Source of the DNA: Nitrospirota bacterium
GTDB taxonomy: Bacteria > Nitrospinota_A > UBA7883 > JACRGQ01
Assembly (NCBI GenBank): GCA_024275955.1
Contig: JAJRYD010000023.1
Span: 7,275-71,274 of the forward strand
Reading direction: 5' to 3'
DNA length: 64,000 nucleotides
Shown: piece after piece, positions 7,979-17,481 of the stretch
How positions within the stretch are numbered: the first letter of the stretch is position 1
Layout: each line of letters begins with the position of its first letter
Notes under the pieces: model-generated
Databases searched by the model: none
What the model saw: only the letters and a program-made list of their open reading frames with translations
What the model was told of the DNA's origin: nothing
Made by a program: the position numbers and the translations under genes

Positions 7979-9229
7979 ATGTCCGCGCTTTCCGATACCG
8001 ACCCAGAAATATACGAATCTATACAGAGCGAAACAAAACGGCAGTCATCCACACTTGAGATGATAGCATCCGAAAACTTCGTGGATGAGGCTGTGCTGGA
8101 AGCCCAAGGGTCGGTACTTACAAACAAATATGCCGAAGGCTACCCCGGCAAAAGGTACTACGGCGGATGTGAGCATGTAGATGTGGCGGAAACTTTCGCG
8201 ATAGAAAGAGCCAAAGAGCTTTTCGGCGCCGAACATGCCAACGTACAGCCGCACTCCGGCTCGCAGGCAAACACCGCCGTTTACGTTGCGACAATAAAAC
8301 CGGGCGATACGATAATGGGAATGGATCTAAGCCACGGCGGACACCTTACACATGGACACCCGATAAGCATCTCCGGCAGGTATTTTAACGTGGCGAGCTA
8401 CGGAGTGAACCGTGAAACGGAAAGAGTGGACGAAGCTGAAGTTTTAAAAGTAGCAAAAGAAGCCAAACCGAATATCATCATCGCCGGCTGGTCGGCATAC
8501 CCGCGGATACTCGACTTTGCGGCGTTCCGCCGTATAGCCGACGAAGTAGGCGCGCTCCTTATGACCGACATGGCGCATTTCGCTGGGCTGGTCGCTACCG
8601 GACTTCACCCAAGCCCGGTGCCTTACTCTGATTTTGTAACAACTACAACACATAAAACATTGCGCGGCCCCAGAGGCGGGATGGTGCTTTGCAAAGAGGA
8701 ACATGCGAAGGCCTTAAACACCGCCGTATTCCCCGGCATACAGGGCGGGCCGTTGATGCATGTTATCGCCGCCAAAGCAGTTGCCTTTAAGCTTGCGCTA
8801 CAGCCGGAGTTCAAGGAATATCAATCGCAAATTCTTAAAAACGCAAAAGCTCTTGCGGTAGGCCTTACTGATGCCGGCTTCCGCTTGGTAAGCGGCGGCA
8901 CCGATGTACACCTTGTGTTGATAGACCTTACCGAAAAAGGGGTAAGCGGAAAGAAGGGCGAACGATTGCTAGAAGAGGCGGGAATTACGACAAATAAAAA
9001 TACTATTCCATTCGATAAAAAAAGCCCGATGATAACAAGCGGCATCCGCATCGGCACCCCTGCTCTTACAAGCAGAGGGATGAAAGAAGCTGAGATGCAA
9101 AAAATCACTGGATGGATTAGCGACGTTATTTCCGACCCCGAAAATGACAGCAAGCGTGCCGGCATACGCAAAGAGGTGGAAACGCTATGTGAAGGCTTTC
9201 CTCTTTATGAAAGCAGGCTGGACAGGTAG
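7979..9229 (+). CDS. glyA: Serine hydroxymethyltransferase
   Basis: PLP enzyme that converts serine and tetrahydrofolate to glycine and 5,10-methylene-THF. 416 residues, the normal length. The PLP lysine is in [14 protein letters not shown]; other hallmarks are the N-terminal [28 protein letters not shown] and the [16 protein letters not shown] region. The start ATG follows AAGGAGTAACT. It is transcribed with rpiB. A 7-bp inverted repeat (9212-9218 with 9234-9240) spans the stop but lacks a T-run. Phage genes begin, in the opposite orientation, about 120 bases downstream. Confidence 0.97.
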   Translation: MSALSDTDPEIYESIQSETKRQSSTLEMIASENFVDEAVLEAQGSVLTNKYAEGYPGKRYYGGCEHVDVAETFAIERAKELFGAEHANVQPHSGSQANTAVYVATIKPGDTIMGMDLSHGGHLTHGHPISISGRYFNVASYGVNRETERVDEAEVLKVAKEAKPNIIIAGWSAYPRILDFAAFRRIADEVGALLMTDMAHFAGLVATGLHPSPVPYSDFVTTTTHKTLRGPRGGMVLCKEEHAKALNTAVFPGIQGGPLMHVIAAKAVAFKLALQPEFKEYQSQILKNAKALAVGLTDAGFRLVSGGTDVHLVLIDLTEKGVSGKKGERLLEEAGITTNKNTIPFDKKSPMITSGIRIGTPALTSRGMKEAEMQKITGWISDVISDPENDSKRAGIRKEVETLCEGFPLYESRLDR

Positions 9230-9349
9230 CCCTGCCTGCTAAGCTTCGCAACCATCGCTTCAGGTTCTTTAAATCTACCGTTTGACATTTATGGCTGAAC
9301 GATATCATCTCTACAGGCTCATAGTTTTATCGAGCCGATAGGTATGAAG

Positions 9350-9658
9350 CTATACAGCCACCTTCGGATACTTTGTTTTAATCGCCTGTCTCTCGGCTTC
9401 CAGCAATTCCAGCCCACTGCCCGCAGGGATAGTTATTACCTTCAAAAGCTCATCAACAAGCTCTCCTATAGCTGGATATTCACTCGCCCTGTTCTCTGCG
9501 TAAGTCGGCAGGATTGTAGGGTCAGCTGGGTCGGGGGTGTTGCCTGCTATAACCCAATCTTGGTATTCTTGCCAAGCTGTACCATTTTTAGTTATGTCGG
9601 TATGCATGCCATTCTCTATTTTAACTACACCTGTTTCATTCAATTTATATAAAGCCAT
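9350..9658 (-). CDS. Small phage tail protein, fibre-associated
   Basis: 102 residues from ATG 9658, just after the fibre gene's stop. It opens MALYKLNETGVVKIENG, a start seen in small proteins placed after tail fibres and thought to assist fibre assembly. A WQEYQDWVIAGNTPDP segment follows, typical of these proteins, with a helical C-terminal part containing LLEAERQAIKTKYP. It is the last gene of the phage block. A weak GGCTC/GAGCC hairpin lies about 20 bases after the stop. The family label is by resemblance only. Confidence 0.65.
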   Translation of the reverse strand: MALYKLNETGVVKIENGMHTDITKNGTAWQEYQDWVIAGNTPDPADPTILPTYAENRASEYPAIGELVDELLKVITIPAGSGLELLEAERQAIKTKYPKVAV

Positions 9659-9659
9659 T

Positions 9660-10871
9660 TTATAACTCCGCATTAAGTTCTAAGTATTCACCATTAACAT
9701 TAGGATAAAACCCACCAGCATTGTTAGCTGTTGCTCCGGCGACTGTAGGTTGTATTTCTATCTCTGTAATACTTTTTTTGTATGTAATACCAGATAGAGT
9801 TAATGCACCACCACCAGTTTGATACCGCCAATTAGCTATAGTTATAGCTGTTGAGTATGTATCAGTTCTCATAGGGACAGGGTGAGATAAAAGACAGCTA
9901 CCTTTAGTTGTACTTGAAGTCCACCCGTTAATAGCTTGGTATTGCACTCCGCCGTACCGCCAATAATACCTTTGACATAAAGCTAACTCTTGCCCATAAG
10001 GCCTATGCTCAAATGAAGTAGCTACGGAACCTGCTTCAACTTGGATTAGTTTCACCGTGCCAGCCCCGCCAGCACTGGAAAATTTAACCGTTGCATCTGT
10101 ACCGCCTACAAGAGTGAACGTATCACCGCTTGCTTTGGTTACCCCATCAACAGTACAAACCGTATCGCCGGTTGCTGTGAACGAAATTACATAAGTACCA
10201 CTTTGAATGTTCAAACCTTCGATAACCTGCTCGATACCGCCGATAGGAAGCGTCATGGTAACGACATTATCCGTAGTGCTGAATGTAAGAGCTTGACCAC
10301 TTGTAACTACTCTCCATCTGTCAAGAGTGTACTGGTTCGCTCCTGTTGTAACTATGGTGCTTTCATAGGCTCTTTGATTCACGAGAGGGTTGCCGTTGAT
10401 GATGAGGTTTTTCCTAGCGAGATTCGCAAAAGCTTTAACCGATTGCTGACTAGGTGCTTTTGCAGATGAATCAGATGCCATATCATCTTCGTCTAACAAG
10501 AAGAAATGCTTCGTGCCATCGGCTAAATGGGCATCTACTTGCGCGTGACTGTTTGTGCCGATATTTGACAACCCTGCATGATTTACCTGCGCTCCATCAC
10601 CACCTGAATGGTCGTGGCCATCGCCGTTGGTTACCCCTTTGGCTGTATCCGAAACAGCTACCCACGATACTCCATTGTCGTAATAGAGAGCTTTGCTATC
10701 CGATGCGAAATAAAACCTCTCGGCCGTTCCTGCCGCCGGGCGGCTTGCGAAGGTTCCAACCGTCAGCCTGTTCTTGTCTAGTAGAGTCAGATTTTCGTCA
10801 TACTCGGTTTTATAGTTTGAGCCGAGCGCGCTTGTTTTAAGACCGTGTGTGAGTATATTTTCAACTGTCAC
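9660..10871 (-). CDS. Phage tail fibre protein
   Basis: 403 residues, start GTG 10871 with GGAGG upstream. The N-terminal part has a structural repeat typical of fibres (ASRPAAGTAERFYFASDS). Residues about 83-115 contain the glycine/histidine motif GDGHDHSGGDGAQVNHAGL followed by SNIGTNSHAQVDAHL, common in trimeric tail fibres. The second half (from RKNLIINGNPLVNQR) matches the carbohydrate-module type C-terminus seen in many phage fibres, with YGQELALCQRYYW. Probable receptor-binding role at the virion tip. It is followed by its small accessory gene. Confidence 0.8.
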   Translation of the reverse strand: MTVENILTHGLKTSALGSNYKTEYDENLTLLDKNRLTVGTFASRPAAGTAERFYFASDSKALYYDNGVSWVAVSDTAKGVTNGDGHDHSGGDGAQVNHAGLSNIGTNSHAQVDAHLADGTKHFFLLDEDDMASDSSAKAPSQQSVKAFANLARKNLIINGNPLVNQRAYESTIVTTGANQYTLDRWRVVTSGQALTFSTTDNVVTMTLPIGGIEQVIEGLNIQSGTYVISFTATGDTVCTVDGVTKASGDTFTLVGGTDATVKFSSAGGAGTVKLIQVEAGSVATSFEHRPYGQELALCQRYYWRYGGVQYQAINGWTSSTTKGSCLLSHPVPMRTDTYSTAITIANWRYQTGGGALTLSGITYKKSITEIEIQPTVAGATANNAGGFYPNVNGEYLELNAEL

Positions 10872-10873
10872 GA

Positions 10874-11971
10874 TTAACCTCCAAAGTTATAGCCAAAGTC
10901 AATGCCGAATCCGTTTGTTAGGGACGGCCTATTTGTAATAAGAAATTTTGGGTAAATAGAATGAGCTGTCGCTACCTGTTGCGGAATGTTTATCCTTAGC
11001 TGGATATGCCGCGCCGTTCCGCTTGGTATAACACCAACCGAGAGACCGCTGGCAACGGGGTTGCCGCCTACCGGCGTGAACAAAGCTTGAACGTCATCGA
11101 CGATACTGCTACCACTAACGCCGTTACTTTTAAGCTCTAGCCATTTCGCATCCAGCATCTCCTGCCCATCTTCGTTCAGCCCTCCAGCGAAGCTTCGGTC
11201 AACAAGGGAGAGAGAAAGAAAAACTTCGGTCATCGAAAGAGTTTTAAAGTTCCCTAACCTGTTATTCCACAAATGAAGCTCCACCTCTTTTGAAACTTCG
11301 CCGCTGTTTAAAAGGCCGAGCCGGACATTCTCCAGCCTATCTCCAGATGGTGAATATATTTCGACAACCGGCGGAGCGATAAAATAGAAACCGAGAATAG
11401 ATTTTTGAGAACTCTGATAGGAGTGATAGCTAGCCATCAACGACCTGCTTTGACTGGTGGGGTACGAATATCTTTGCACTACCTTCTTCGTGGTGCCGTT
11501 CCTTGAGTTGTAGGTCGCACGCGCAGATTTAAGAAGTGGGATCTTTCCCATCATCTCTATCTCTTTTGCGCCGGCGAAGTAACCGCTAAACGGACTGTAC
11601 CAATGATCTATTATCTCCAATTTATAATAGAGATAACTGGTCGAATTAGAAAAAGTAAACTCGTACCATTGGTCGGTGTTAGACGATGTCGCACTCTCAA
11701 GCAAAAGGCTGTAGACCGAATCATCGTTGGAGCCATAAAGCTTAAAATTCTTTATAAGCAGATAGCCGGTATCGTAGTCTGGCCTTAGTCGTAGCTTCGA
11801 GACAGCTTTTGCGCTGACAAGCTGATACTTAATCCATTGCGGAGAGCTGGTAGAACTCGCCTGCCAAATAGTCGAGACACTGTCGTCAAACGCGTTAGAC
11901 GGGTACTGACTTCCGTTCGTGCTAGAAGCGGTAACGATGCCGCCTATACATAAATCGCTAGAGTAAGCCAT
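10874..11971 (-). CDS. Phage tail-side protein with F5/8 type C (discoidin) domain
   Basis: 365 residues. Residues about 5-145 form a discoidin-type beta-sandwich: the signature AFDDSVSTIWQASS, then WIKYQLVSAKAVSKLRLRP and a tyrosine/aspartate-rich stretch. Such domains bind carbohydrate, so adsorption to surface glycans is likely. The rest is a beta-rich domain (VEIYSPSGDRLENVRLG) without a recognised family. The start is ATG 11971, placed just after the preceding stop; a TTG two codons earlier overlaps that stop. It lies between an unknown beta protein and the fibre gene. Confidence 0.7.
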   Translation of the reverse strand: MAYSSDLCIGGIVTASSTNGSQYPSNAFDDSVSTIWQASSTSSPQWIKYQLVSAKAVSKLRLRPDYDTGYLLIKNFKLYGSNDDSVYSLLLESATSSNTDQWYEFTFSNSTSYLYYKLEIIDHWYSPFSGYFAGAKEIEMMGKIPLLKSARATYNSRNGTTKKVVQRYSYPTSQSRSLMASYHSYQSSQKSILGFYFIAPPVVEIYSPSGDRLENVRLGLLNSGEVSKEVELHLWNNRLGNFKTLSMTEVFLSLSLVDRSFAGGLNEDGQEMLDAKWLELKSNGVSGSSIVDDVQALFTPVGGNPVASGLSVGVIPSGTARHIQLRINIPQQVATAHSIYPKFLITNRPSLTNGFGIDFGYNFGG

Positions 11972-11973
11972 AG

Positions 11974-12750
11974 TCAAACAGTATCGGCCTTAAAGGTAAG
12001 CGAAAAATAATTCTCAGGATAACGTTCGGTCGTCGCTGTTACGACACGCTTTATCCAGACCCCGTAGCTACCGCCGCTCGCAAGGCTACCTATCGAAAGA
12101 GCGTTTGCTTCGCTGTTTGCCGTGGAGAAGGTCAATGCTGTCGGCACTGTTGTTTCATTTGCAACGCTCTGTATCGCTCCAGCCGATGTAGCCTCTATCG
12201 CTATCTCTACAGTATCGTCCACGAACGGGGTGTTGGTATCTATCCAAACTTTCATTGCGCCCATCGAGAAGGCAGAATCGTTTCTAACTATTAAGGCACG
12301 GTACTCCGTACTGCCTGCCTGCGCTTGGGTTGAGCTGACAGAATCGAAAAGATTTTCCATAAGATTAGAAAGGGTAACGCTGTCCGACTGACTGGACGAC
12401 GGCAGGCTTGCAGAGGTTACGGTAACTACCGCGTACTTTGTCGTGTCATTAGAGTAAAGCTGATACGTTCCATCTGTCGAGACATCGGCCGCCGCACCTA
12501 CCGTATCTCCGGGGGCTGTGTAGCTTAACGTCGTTGCGGCAAAATCGAAAGAGAGCGTTGCCGTTCCTATGCCACTACTAGACGAGACATCGTCAATCAG
12601 AACGCCTGTTACGTTTGCTAGAGCTGTTGTCGAGAGCGACTTTAGAACCGTGCCAGAGCGTTTCCCGCCAAGTGATGAGTTTGGGTCGCTTTGCGCGTCA
12701 CCATCGGTTGCCACTCCGGTAAGGTATATGCCTATATCCATCTCCGCCAT
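11974..12750 (-). CDS. Phage structural protein sharing a module with the head decoration protein
   Basis: 258 residues, start ATG 12750 with AGGAGG upstream. The central part, about residues 40-130, is clearly related to the C-terminal half of the 216-residue protein at 19130: both read N-x-TGV, then an AATTLSYT/AAGTTIAY stretch, then DGTYQL/NGSYTL, then VTVTSASLPSSSQSDSV/VVVTSASLPVADQSDNI. The C-terminal part (SLASGGSYGVWIKRV) resembles surface or collar proteins. No enzyme motif is visible. Probable virion exterior protein. Confidence 0.6.
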   Translation of the reverse strand: MAEMDIGIYLTGVATDGDAQSDPNSSLGGKRSGTVLKSLSTTALANVTGVLIDDVSSSSGIGTATLSFDFAATTLSYTAPGDTVGAAADVSTDGTYQLYSNDTTKYAVVTVTSASLPSSSQSDSVTLSNLMENLFDSVSSTQAQAGSTEYRALIVRNDSAFSMGAMKVWIDTNTPFVDDTVEIAIEATSAGAIQSVANETTVPTALTFSTANSEANALSIGSLASGGSYGVWIKRVVTATTERYPENYFSLTFKADTV

Positions 12751-12759
12751 TACTTCCTC

Positions 12760-13743
12760 CTATATTGTTAACTGTCTGCGTGCTTTTATTGTCATCCGTT
12801 CGCTTTTCGGCATGACGCGCCAGCCTATTTCATAGACCTCTACTATTTCGCTTACCACCCCGCGCTGAAAATCAAGTTTTAGCCTCATGCCCAAATCTAT
12901 ATACGGATTAACCAGCGGGAGAGAAAAGCGGACTGTTTTGGAATCGACCAGTAAACCATCGACAATATCGCCGCCATTAAATGCAAACTGAAAATCGGCG
13001 GCGGGATAGCTTGGCCTAAAAGCCTTTCCCGCGTCTGGTTCCTGCGCGAATGTATAAACTATTTTCCCGTTGCGGTCGCCGTAGCGGATCCTCTTCTCTC
13101 CAGTAAGAGGAAGTAGTTTGGCCTGCTTTTTAATAAGCACCTCATCGGCCGCCATAAGCGCGTTTGGAAAAATTTCGTTACAGGCGGAGACCTTTTCGGT
13201 ATTAAAAAGAATTACAGGCTCCAGAGGGTTAAGAACGGCATTGGCTACAAGTTTCGCCTCTACTGTTTCGGTAGAGGCGAAAGGGGGCAAATAGCTTGTA
13301 ATGCGGGACGCGACTCCTGTTACATCTTCGACTTTTATTTCTATAGTACCGGAATTGGCCGTATAGCTTTCCCGCACTCCCTCCGGTGAAGGGACTCCGG
13401 TAAGAAGCGGTATTTCTTTATCGCCCGAAGCGTTGCCGACAACGGAAAAAACTTTGATGCGTAGGTTGTCGTTAGGCACAAGTATCTCTTGCCAAGCTCC
13501 CACGGTTCTTGGATTTTTAATTTCCGGCCATGCGACGGTAAGAGTTGCCTGACTGCCTCTATATGAAACGGTTCCGGCAAAGCCCGCTATATCTTCCAGC
13601 TCGGTTTCTACATTGCCGTTTGCCCATACAACGCGAAGCCTTCTGCCGCCTTGAGAGACCGGCCCCTGATAGCTAGATGACAAGAGGCTTTTGAGCGCCT
13701 CGCTGTTAGAAACGGCAAGCGTCATATTAAAATGAGAGTTCAC
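12760..13743 (-). CDS. Phage tail-side protein, function unknown
   Basis: 327 residues, predicted mainly beta. Features include SQGGRRLRVVWANGNVETE near the N-terminus and a C-terminal segment GWRVMPKSERMTIKARRQL, which is the kind of ending seen in baseplate or hub proteins, but no family is recognised. The start is GTG 13743 overlapping the previous stop (GTGA); an ATG at 13725 is an alternative without a clear ribosome site. It sits between a 113-residue protein and the module protein. Confidence 0.6.
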   Translation of the reverse strand: MNSHFNMTLAVSNSEALKSLLSSSYQGPVSQGGRRLRVVWANGNVETELEDIAGFAGTVSYRGSQATLTVAWPEIKNPRTVGAWQEILVPNDNLRIKVFSVVGNASGDKEIPLLTGVPSPEGVRESYTANSGTIEIKVEDVTGVASRITSYLPPFASTETVEAKLVANAVLNPLEPVILFNTEKVSACNEIFPNALMAADEVLIKKQAKLLPLTGEKRIRYGDRNGKIVYTFAQEPDAGKAFRPSYPAADFQFAFNGGDIVDGLLVDSKTVRFSLPLVNPYIDLGMRLKLDFQRGVVSEIVEVYEIGWRVMPKSERMTIKARRQLTI

Positions 13744-14081
13744 AATTCACCCGTTACCTTGAAGGAGATCTTTACGTCACTGTTTCCGGTTTCGTTTAAA
13801 ATTGATTCGACAGATTCAAGCAGTCCTTGATAGGAGCTTCTCGAAAATGAAAAGCCGACAGGCTTGCCGTTGGCTAGAACCGCTATCAACGACGCAAGCC
13901 CGTCTTGAGGTAATTCTGCTTCTACAATCATTTCGATATCGGACGCGTATGAGCCTAGATCGCGCGACCGCGACCCTTCAAGAGTTTCCACCGTTGCCAC
14001 TCTTCTTGGGATTTTTAAAGGTTCTTTTGTTTTTAGTTCAAGGTAAAAACCTGAATCGGTCAATGAAAATAAAACTGCCAT
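13740..14081 (-). CDS. Small phage tail-side protein, function unknown
   Basis: 113 residues. The start ATG 14081 comes directly after the stop of the 546-residue protein, with GGAG just upstream; an upstream in-frame start would overlap that gene. The sequence alternates beta and short helices (GSYASDIEMIVEAELPQDG) and lacks signal, membrane or enzyme motifs. Size and place between two large structural proteins suggest a completion or connector protein, but nothing in the sequence proves it. Confidence 0.55.
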   Translation of the reverse strand: MAVLFSLTDSGFYLELKTKEPLKIPRRVATVETLEGSRSRDLGSYASDIEMIVEAELPQDGLASLIAVLANGKPVGFSFSRSSYQGLLESVESILNETGNSDVKISFKVTGEL

Positions 14082-14083
14082 TA

Positions 14084-15724
14084 CTATTCTCCGTAAAAAA
14101 ATTCGATACGCTGACATTCAAGCTTTGCAGGGTTTGGATAGTATGGGTCAAACTCGCCGGAAGGTTTTGCCACGTTTCCCTGTAGATAAAATGTGACTAA
14201 AGAAAGAGAGGGAAAGTTGCCCTCCAAGTTTATATCGGGATTAGCCATAAACGGAAACGCCGCTAGAAAATCGCGGTAGATATTTCTGGTGACGGAAGTC
14301 TGCATTCCTATTTCAAAATAACCTGGGTGCAGACCGTAAGACCACGGCGCTGGGTTTGCCGGAGTGATGTCCGCGCCGTCGTAATTAAAGCAGCGGTAAT
14401 GAAGCTCTCCTGCCTTGCCGAAAGATACAAGGTCGTCATCCATCGGCACGTTGTACCAGAGCCTGCCGGAAGGCGGAGGTGAATTTAGATAGCTTCCCTC
14501 TGCTGTCCTTATCGGCGTCGGCCTAAAGAGGGCGTGCTGTTTATCCCGCGAAACACCGGGGTAGGCCCCCCTTGCGTATGAAAAATCCTGCGTGCCGGGA
14601 GCTGTGTAGACGAGTTTAAAATTTCTGTCGAGGTTATTTTCAAAAACGGTGCCGTATTTATCACTGCCGTTAGGGTAACTGTAAAGAGATGAATTTATCC
14701 GCGAGCCGTCCAGATAATCGGGCCATGGAGATTTATTAAAGATAAGTACCATACATGCCGGTAGCTGTAGTTTCGAATCGTATCCAAGCCCTGCTTCGTA
14801 ATCGAACTGCGTCAACAGGTTTACCGACATAAAAAGCTCCTTCTCTCCGCAGAGAAGCGGGCGTGATATTGACTTTTCCGTTACGACCGGCGGAGAGACT
14901 ATCAGCGGGTCCGCGTCGTATTTTCTCTCAAGCATAGGGGCTGGATAAATTAGCCGGAGGGCATCTTCCTCAACTGAGGATATCCCATTTGCTTGAAGCG
15001 GAAGCGACCGCATCCGAAGGGCGTCGCCTGCCCATACCGTGGCTGGAATACCGTAGGACATCCCTTCATTTATATAGACACCGGCTGTTTTGGAATTCCA
15101 TGAATCTATCTCATTTTTTTCCGGAGCTGTTTTTTTAAAGGTGAACTTTCCATCGCCAGAGAGGTCGGCGGAAGGTGTCAGATAGTTGCGCCAGAACTCA
15201 TAACGGGAAGAGCATCTTCTTGGAGACTGCGAACAGCCAAACCCTGCTACCCACGGCTCTGCGTTTCCACTTAAGAGGCAATCTGGGTCAAGCGGGTCTA
15301 TCTTATCGTGTATAACGGCAACGCAGTCGCCAATCTGATAATCGACAGAATCGTTTATCGACGCGCAACCACCCCCGACAAAACTAAGCCTGCCTTTCTT
15401 TACACCGCTTACGACCTTGCTTAAATCTTGCGATTCACTTTTGAGCATTTTGTCGGAATAAAAATAGTAGCCGACAGCTGTGGCAGGATTCGCTTTGGCA
15501 AGCAGAGAAACATCTGTCCATCTTCTAGATGTTTTGTACGGCAGTAGCCTGAAACTGCACGGCTTATATTTGCCGTTGGGCGTAAAGAGGCGGTACTCTA
15601 CGCCGGTTTTATATTCATACCCTTTAATTCCCGACTGAACCTTATGCGAGACCCCAAGATCGTCCTCAACAAGGTACCAATCCGGCCTGCCCTCTACCAT
15701 TGAAATTACTTTTGCTCTTGCCAT
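14084..15724 (-). CDS. Large phage structural protein, function unknown
   Basis: 546 residues, the largest protein of the block. It starts at ATG 15724 directly after the previous stop (TAAATG). The first 60 residues have a compact beta look (RPDWYLVEDDLGVSHKVQSG). The middle holds several cysteines (FGCSQSPRRCSSRYEF) and aromatic-rich loops. It lacks the long helical repeats of a tape measure. It may be the main component of the tail or adsorption apparatus. No family recognised. Confidence 0.55.
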   Translation of the reverse strand: MARAKVISMVEGRPDWYLVEDDLGVSHKVQSGIKGYEYKTGVEYRLFTPNGKYKPCSFRLLPYKTSRRWTDVSLLAKANPATAVGYYFYSDKMLKSESQDLSKVVSGVKKGRLSFVGGGCASINDSVDYQIGDCVAVIHDKIDPLDPDCLLSGNAEPWVAGFGCSQSPRRCSSRYEFWRNYLTPSADLSGDGKFTFKKTAPEKNEIDSWNSKTAGVYINEGMSYGIPATVWAGDALRMRSLPLQANGISSVEEDALRLIYPAPMLERKYDADPLIVSPPVVTEKSISRPLLCGEKELFMSVNLLTQFDYEAGLGYDSKLQLPACMVLIFNKSPWPDYLDGSRINSSLYSYPNGSDKYGTVFENNLDRNFKLVYTAPGTQDFSYARGAYPGVSRDKQHALFRPTPIRTAEGSYLNSPPPSGRLWYNVPMDDDLVSFGKAGELHYRCFNYDGADITPANPAPWSYGLHPGYFEIGMQTSVTRNIYRDFLAAFPFMANPDINLEGNFPSLSLVTFYLQGNVAKPSGEFDPYYPNPAKLECQRIEFFYGE

Positions 15725-16045
15725 TTATACGTTTGTCACCGTTAAAAGGTTTTCCTGTTTTATTCTGATAATCACTTCTTCCATCACTCTGCTTACGAGG
15801 TCGTGTATCGCTCCGTCGGCACCATCCACTTTTACCTCTACGCTGTACTGTTTTTCGCTGAGCAATGCTCTGTTAAGAACCTCTAGCTTCGTGGATAGAT
15901 CTTTGACTGTCGCGGAGAGTTCTAGAAATATCTGAAGGTCAGCTCCGCCCTGTCGCCTAGCTATAGCAGAAAGATTTCGGTTCACCTCAGTAAGCTCTGC
16001 TAGTATTTCGTTATCTATCGCTATATCAGAATTTTCTTGTGCCAT
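15725..16045 (-). CDS. Small coiled-coil phage protein
   Basis: 106 residues with a heptad-rich segment (TVKDLSTKLEVLNRALLSEKQ) after NRNLSAIARRQGG, and a C-terminal amphipathic helix. The start ATG 16045 has AGAAAGGAGAG upstream. It overlaps none of its neighbours. Likely a small structural or assembly protein; family unknown. Confidence 0.55.
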   Translation of the reverse strand: MAQENSDIAIDNEILAELTEVNRNLSAIARRQGGADLQIFLELSATVKDLSTKLEVLNRALLSEKQYSVEVKVDGADGAIHDLVSRVMEEVIIRIKQENLLTVTNV

Positions 16046-16058
16046 TACTCTCTCCTTT

Positions 16059-17039
16059 CTAAACGGTTTCTACCGATGGTTTTTGACAGGGAAGAAGATT
16101 TATTTCTCCCTCCATAACCGAGCCGGGGCTATAGAGAGCCGAAGTTTCGAGATGAGCGTAGTAAAGCTCTTTTCTGCTACCTGACGAATCCGGCATAAAC
16201 TCTATAAAGCGGATAGTGCCGTCTGCCCTCCTTATGAGGTCGGCCTGCTGGGCGGAAAGATTCAGCTTAGTAAGACCGCTTTTTACCTTCCCTGCGGAAA
16301 GTTTTCCTATTGCAAAATCAAACTCCGCCGCCATTACCGGAGGCCTGAACGAAACAACATCGAGAAAAGCCAACTGCGGTTCGCAGTAGGTGATATATAC
16401 GTTCGCCGTTACTAAGCCTGTATGAATGAGAGGGAGTCCGCTTCTAAAGCGTACCTTAGCTTTGTAGGGAAAAATTTCGGCTTCCGGCATATGCGAAAGC
16501 TCCGGCTTGAAAGAGATTTCCTTATCCAAAATCTTTGCCGAAGCAGATGTGAGCAGTGTAATAGCAGCCAGCTCCACTTTGCCAAGCGGGATAAACGGAG
16601 GGCCTCCATTGGCTCCTCTTACAGCAGATACCGTTGCTCCTTCAGCTCCGTCCAGCGTTAAGAGTGTCGCTGTTGCGTCTGCTATTATGGAAACGATTTT
16701 AACGTTTGACGATGATGGGCGCGTAACGGCAAGATTGCTAACGGCATTTACCAAAACCACAGCTCCGCCTATGCATATACTTCCTCCGCATATATCGACG
16801 GCATCATTCACCCCAGATAAGGCTGGATAAACGAGACAACCGTTTCTCAGGCCATCTGGTCTTACTACCGGTCTTCTGTCGATACCGTTCTCATCTTTTT
16901 CGCAAAGTGAAAAGCGCGTACCTGCGGTGGTAAAAGTGAGATGGTCTCCAGCGTCTGTCATTAGCGAAGGACCACTGGAGATATATCCATCTTCCAGCTT
17001 CAGAGAGATATTTTCGGCGGTTGGAATTTTTACGTTCAT
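16059..17039 (-). CDS. Phage structural protein, function unknown
   Basis: 326 residues, start ATG 17039 with AGGGA upstream, following the gp37-like gene. Sequence is beta-rich with an N-terminal domain (SLMTDAGDHLTFTTAGTRFS), a cysteine- and glycine-rich region (AVDICGGSICIGGAV) and a C-terminal domain that reads like a virion beta-sandwich. In Mu the gene after gp37 begins the tail module (gp38, sheath L, tube M), but neither sheath nor tube features are evident here. It may be the replacement tail or collar protein. Confidence 0.55.
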   Translation of the reverse strand: MNVKIPTAENISLKLEDGYISSGPSLMTDAGDHLTFTTAGTRFSLCEKDENGIDRRPVVRPDGLRNGCLVYPALSGVNDAVDICGGSICIGGAVVLVNAVSNLAVTRPSSSNVKIVSIIADATATLLTLDGAEGATVSAVRGANGGPPFIPLGKVELAAITLLTSASAKILDKEISFKPELSHMPEAEIFPYKAKVRFRSGLPLIHTGLVTANVYITYCEPQLAFLDVVSFRPPVMAAEFDFAIGKLSAGKVKSGLTKLNLSAQQADLIRRADGTIRFIEFMPDSSGSRKELYYAHLETSALYSPGSVMEGEINLLPCQKPSVETV

Positions 17040-17049
17040 TTATTTTTCC

Positions 17050-17481
17050 CTACTCAAATGTTTCGATTTTCCATTCCTGTCTGTAAACCGATTGGCGCGC
17101 GTTTTTGGCGTAAGGTTTTTCCGAAACTCTTTCCATAGGCTGGATGTTAAGCCCGATAGTGCTACCGGAAAGAGTTTGACGCACCGTTTCCATCGCATTA
17201 AAGATTCCCGCGGTTCCTGCGTCGCCCTTTGCGGCGGAAGAACGCGAGCGAAGGTTGCGGGCGATAATGTAAATATTAAAATAGAACTCAGATCCTCTAA
17301 GTGACACTGTCCTCTTTTTTGAATCTACAGTCCGCTCGAAGGAGACCAAAACGAGTGGAGGTTTTGCCACCTCTTTTAAATAGGCATCTTCTCCAAGTTC
17401 GCCGTGAAACGCTTTCGCGTTAAGAGAGGCAGAGCTTAGCGCGGCGACGATAGCATCTTCTATCTGTCCTATCGAATACAT
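17050..17481 (-). CDS. Mu gp37-like protein (DUF1834)
   Basis: 143 residues. ATG 17481 overlaps the previous stop as TAATG, with GAGGG upstream; a TTG two codons earlier is less likely. Features match gp37: GQIEDAIVAAL at the N-terminus, PPLVLVSFERT, a beta-rich middle with FNIYIIARNLRSR and a late RQSVYRQEWKIETF. In Mu this family sits between head completion and tail genes, probably at the neck. Called by sequence pattern and position. Confidence 0.7.
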   Translation of the reverse strand: MYSIGQIEDAIVAALSSASLNAKAFHGELGEDAYLKEVAKPPLVLVSFERTVDSKKRTVSLRGSEFYFNIYIIARNLRSRSSAAKGDAGTAGIFNAMETVRQTLSGSTIGLNIQPMERVSEKPYAKNARQSVYRQEWKIETFE

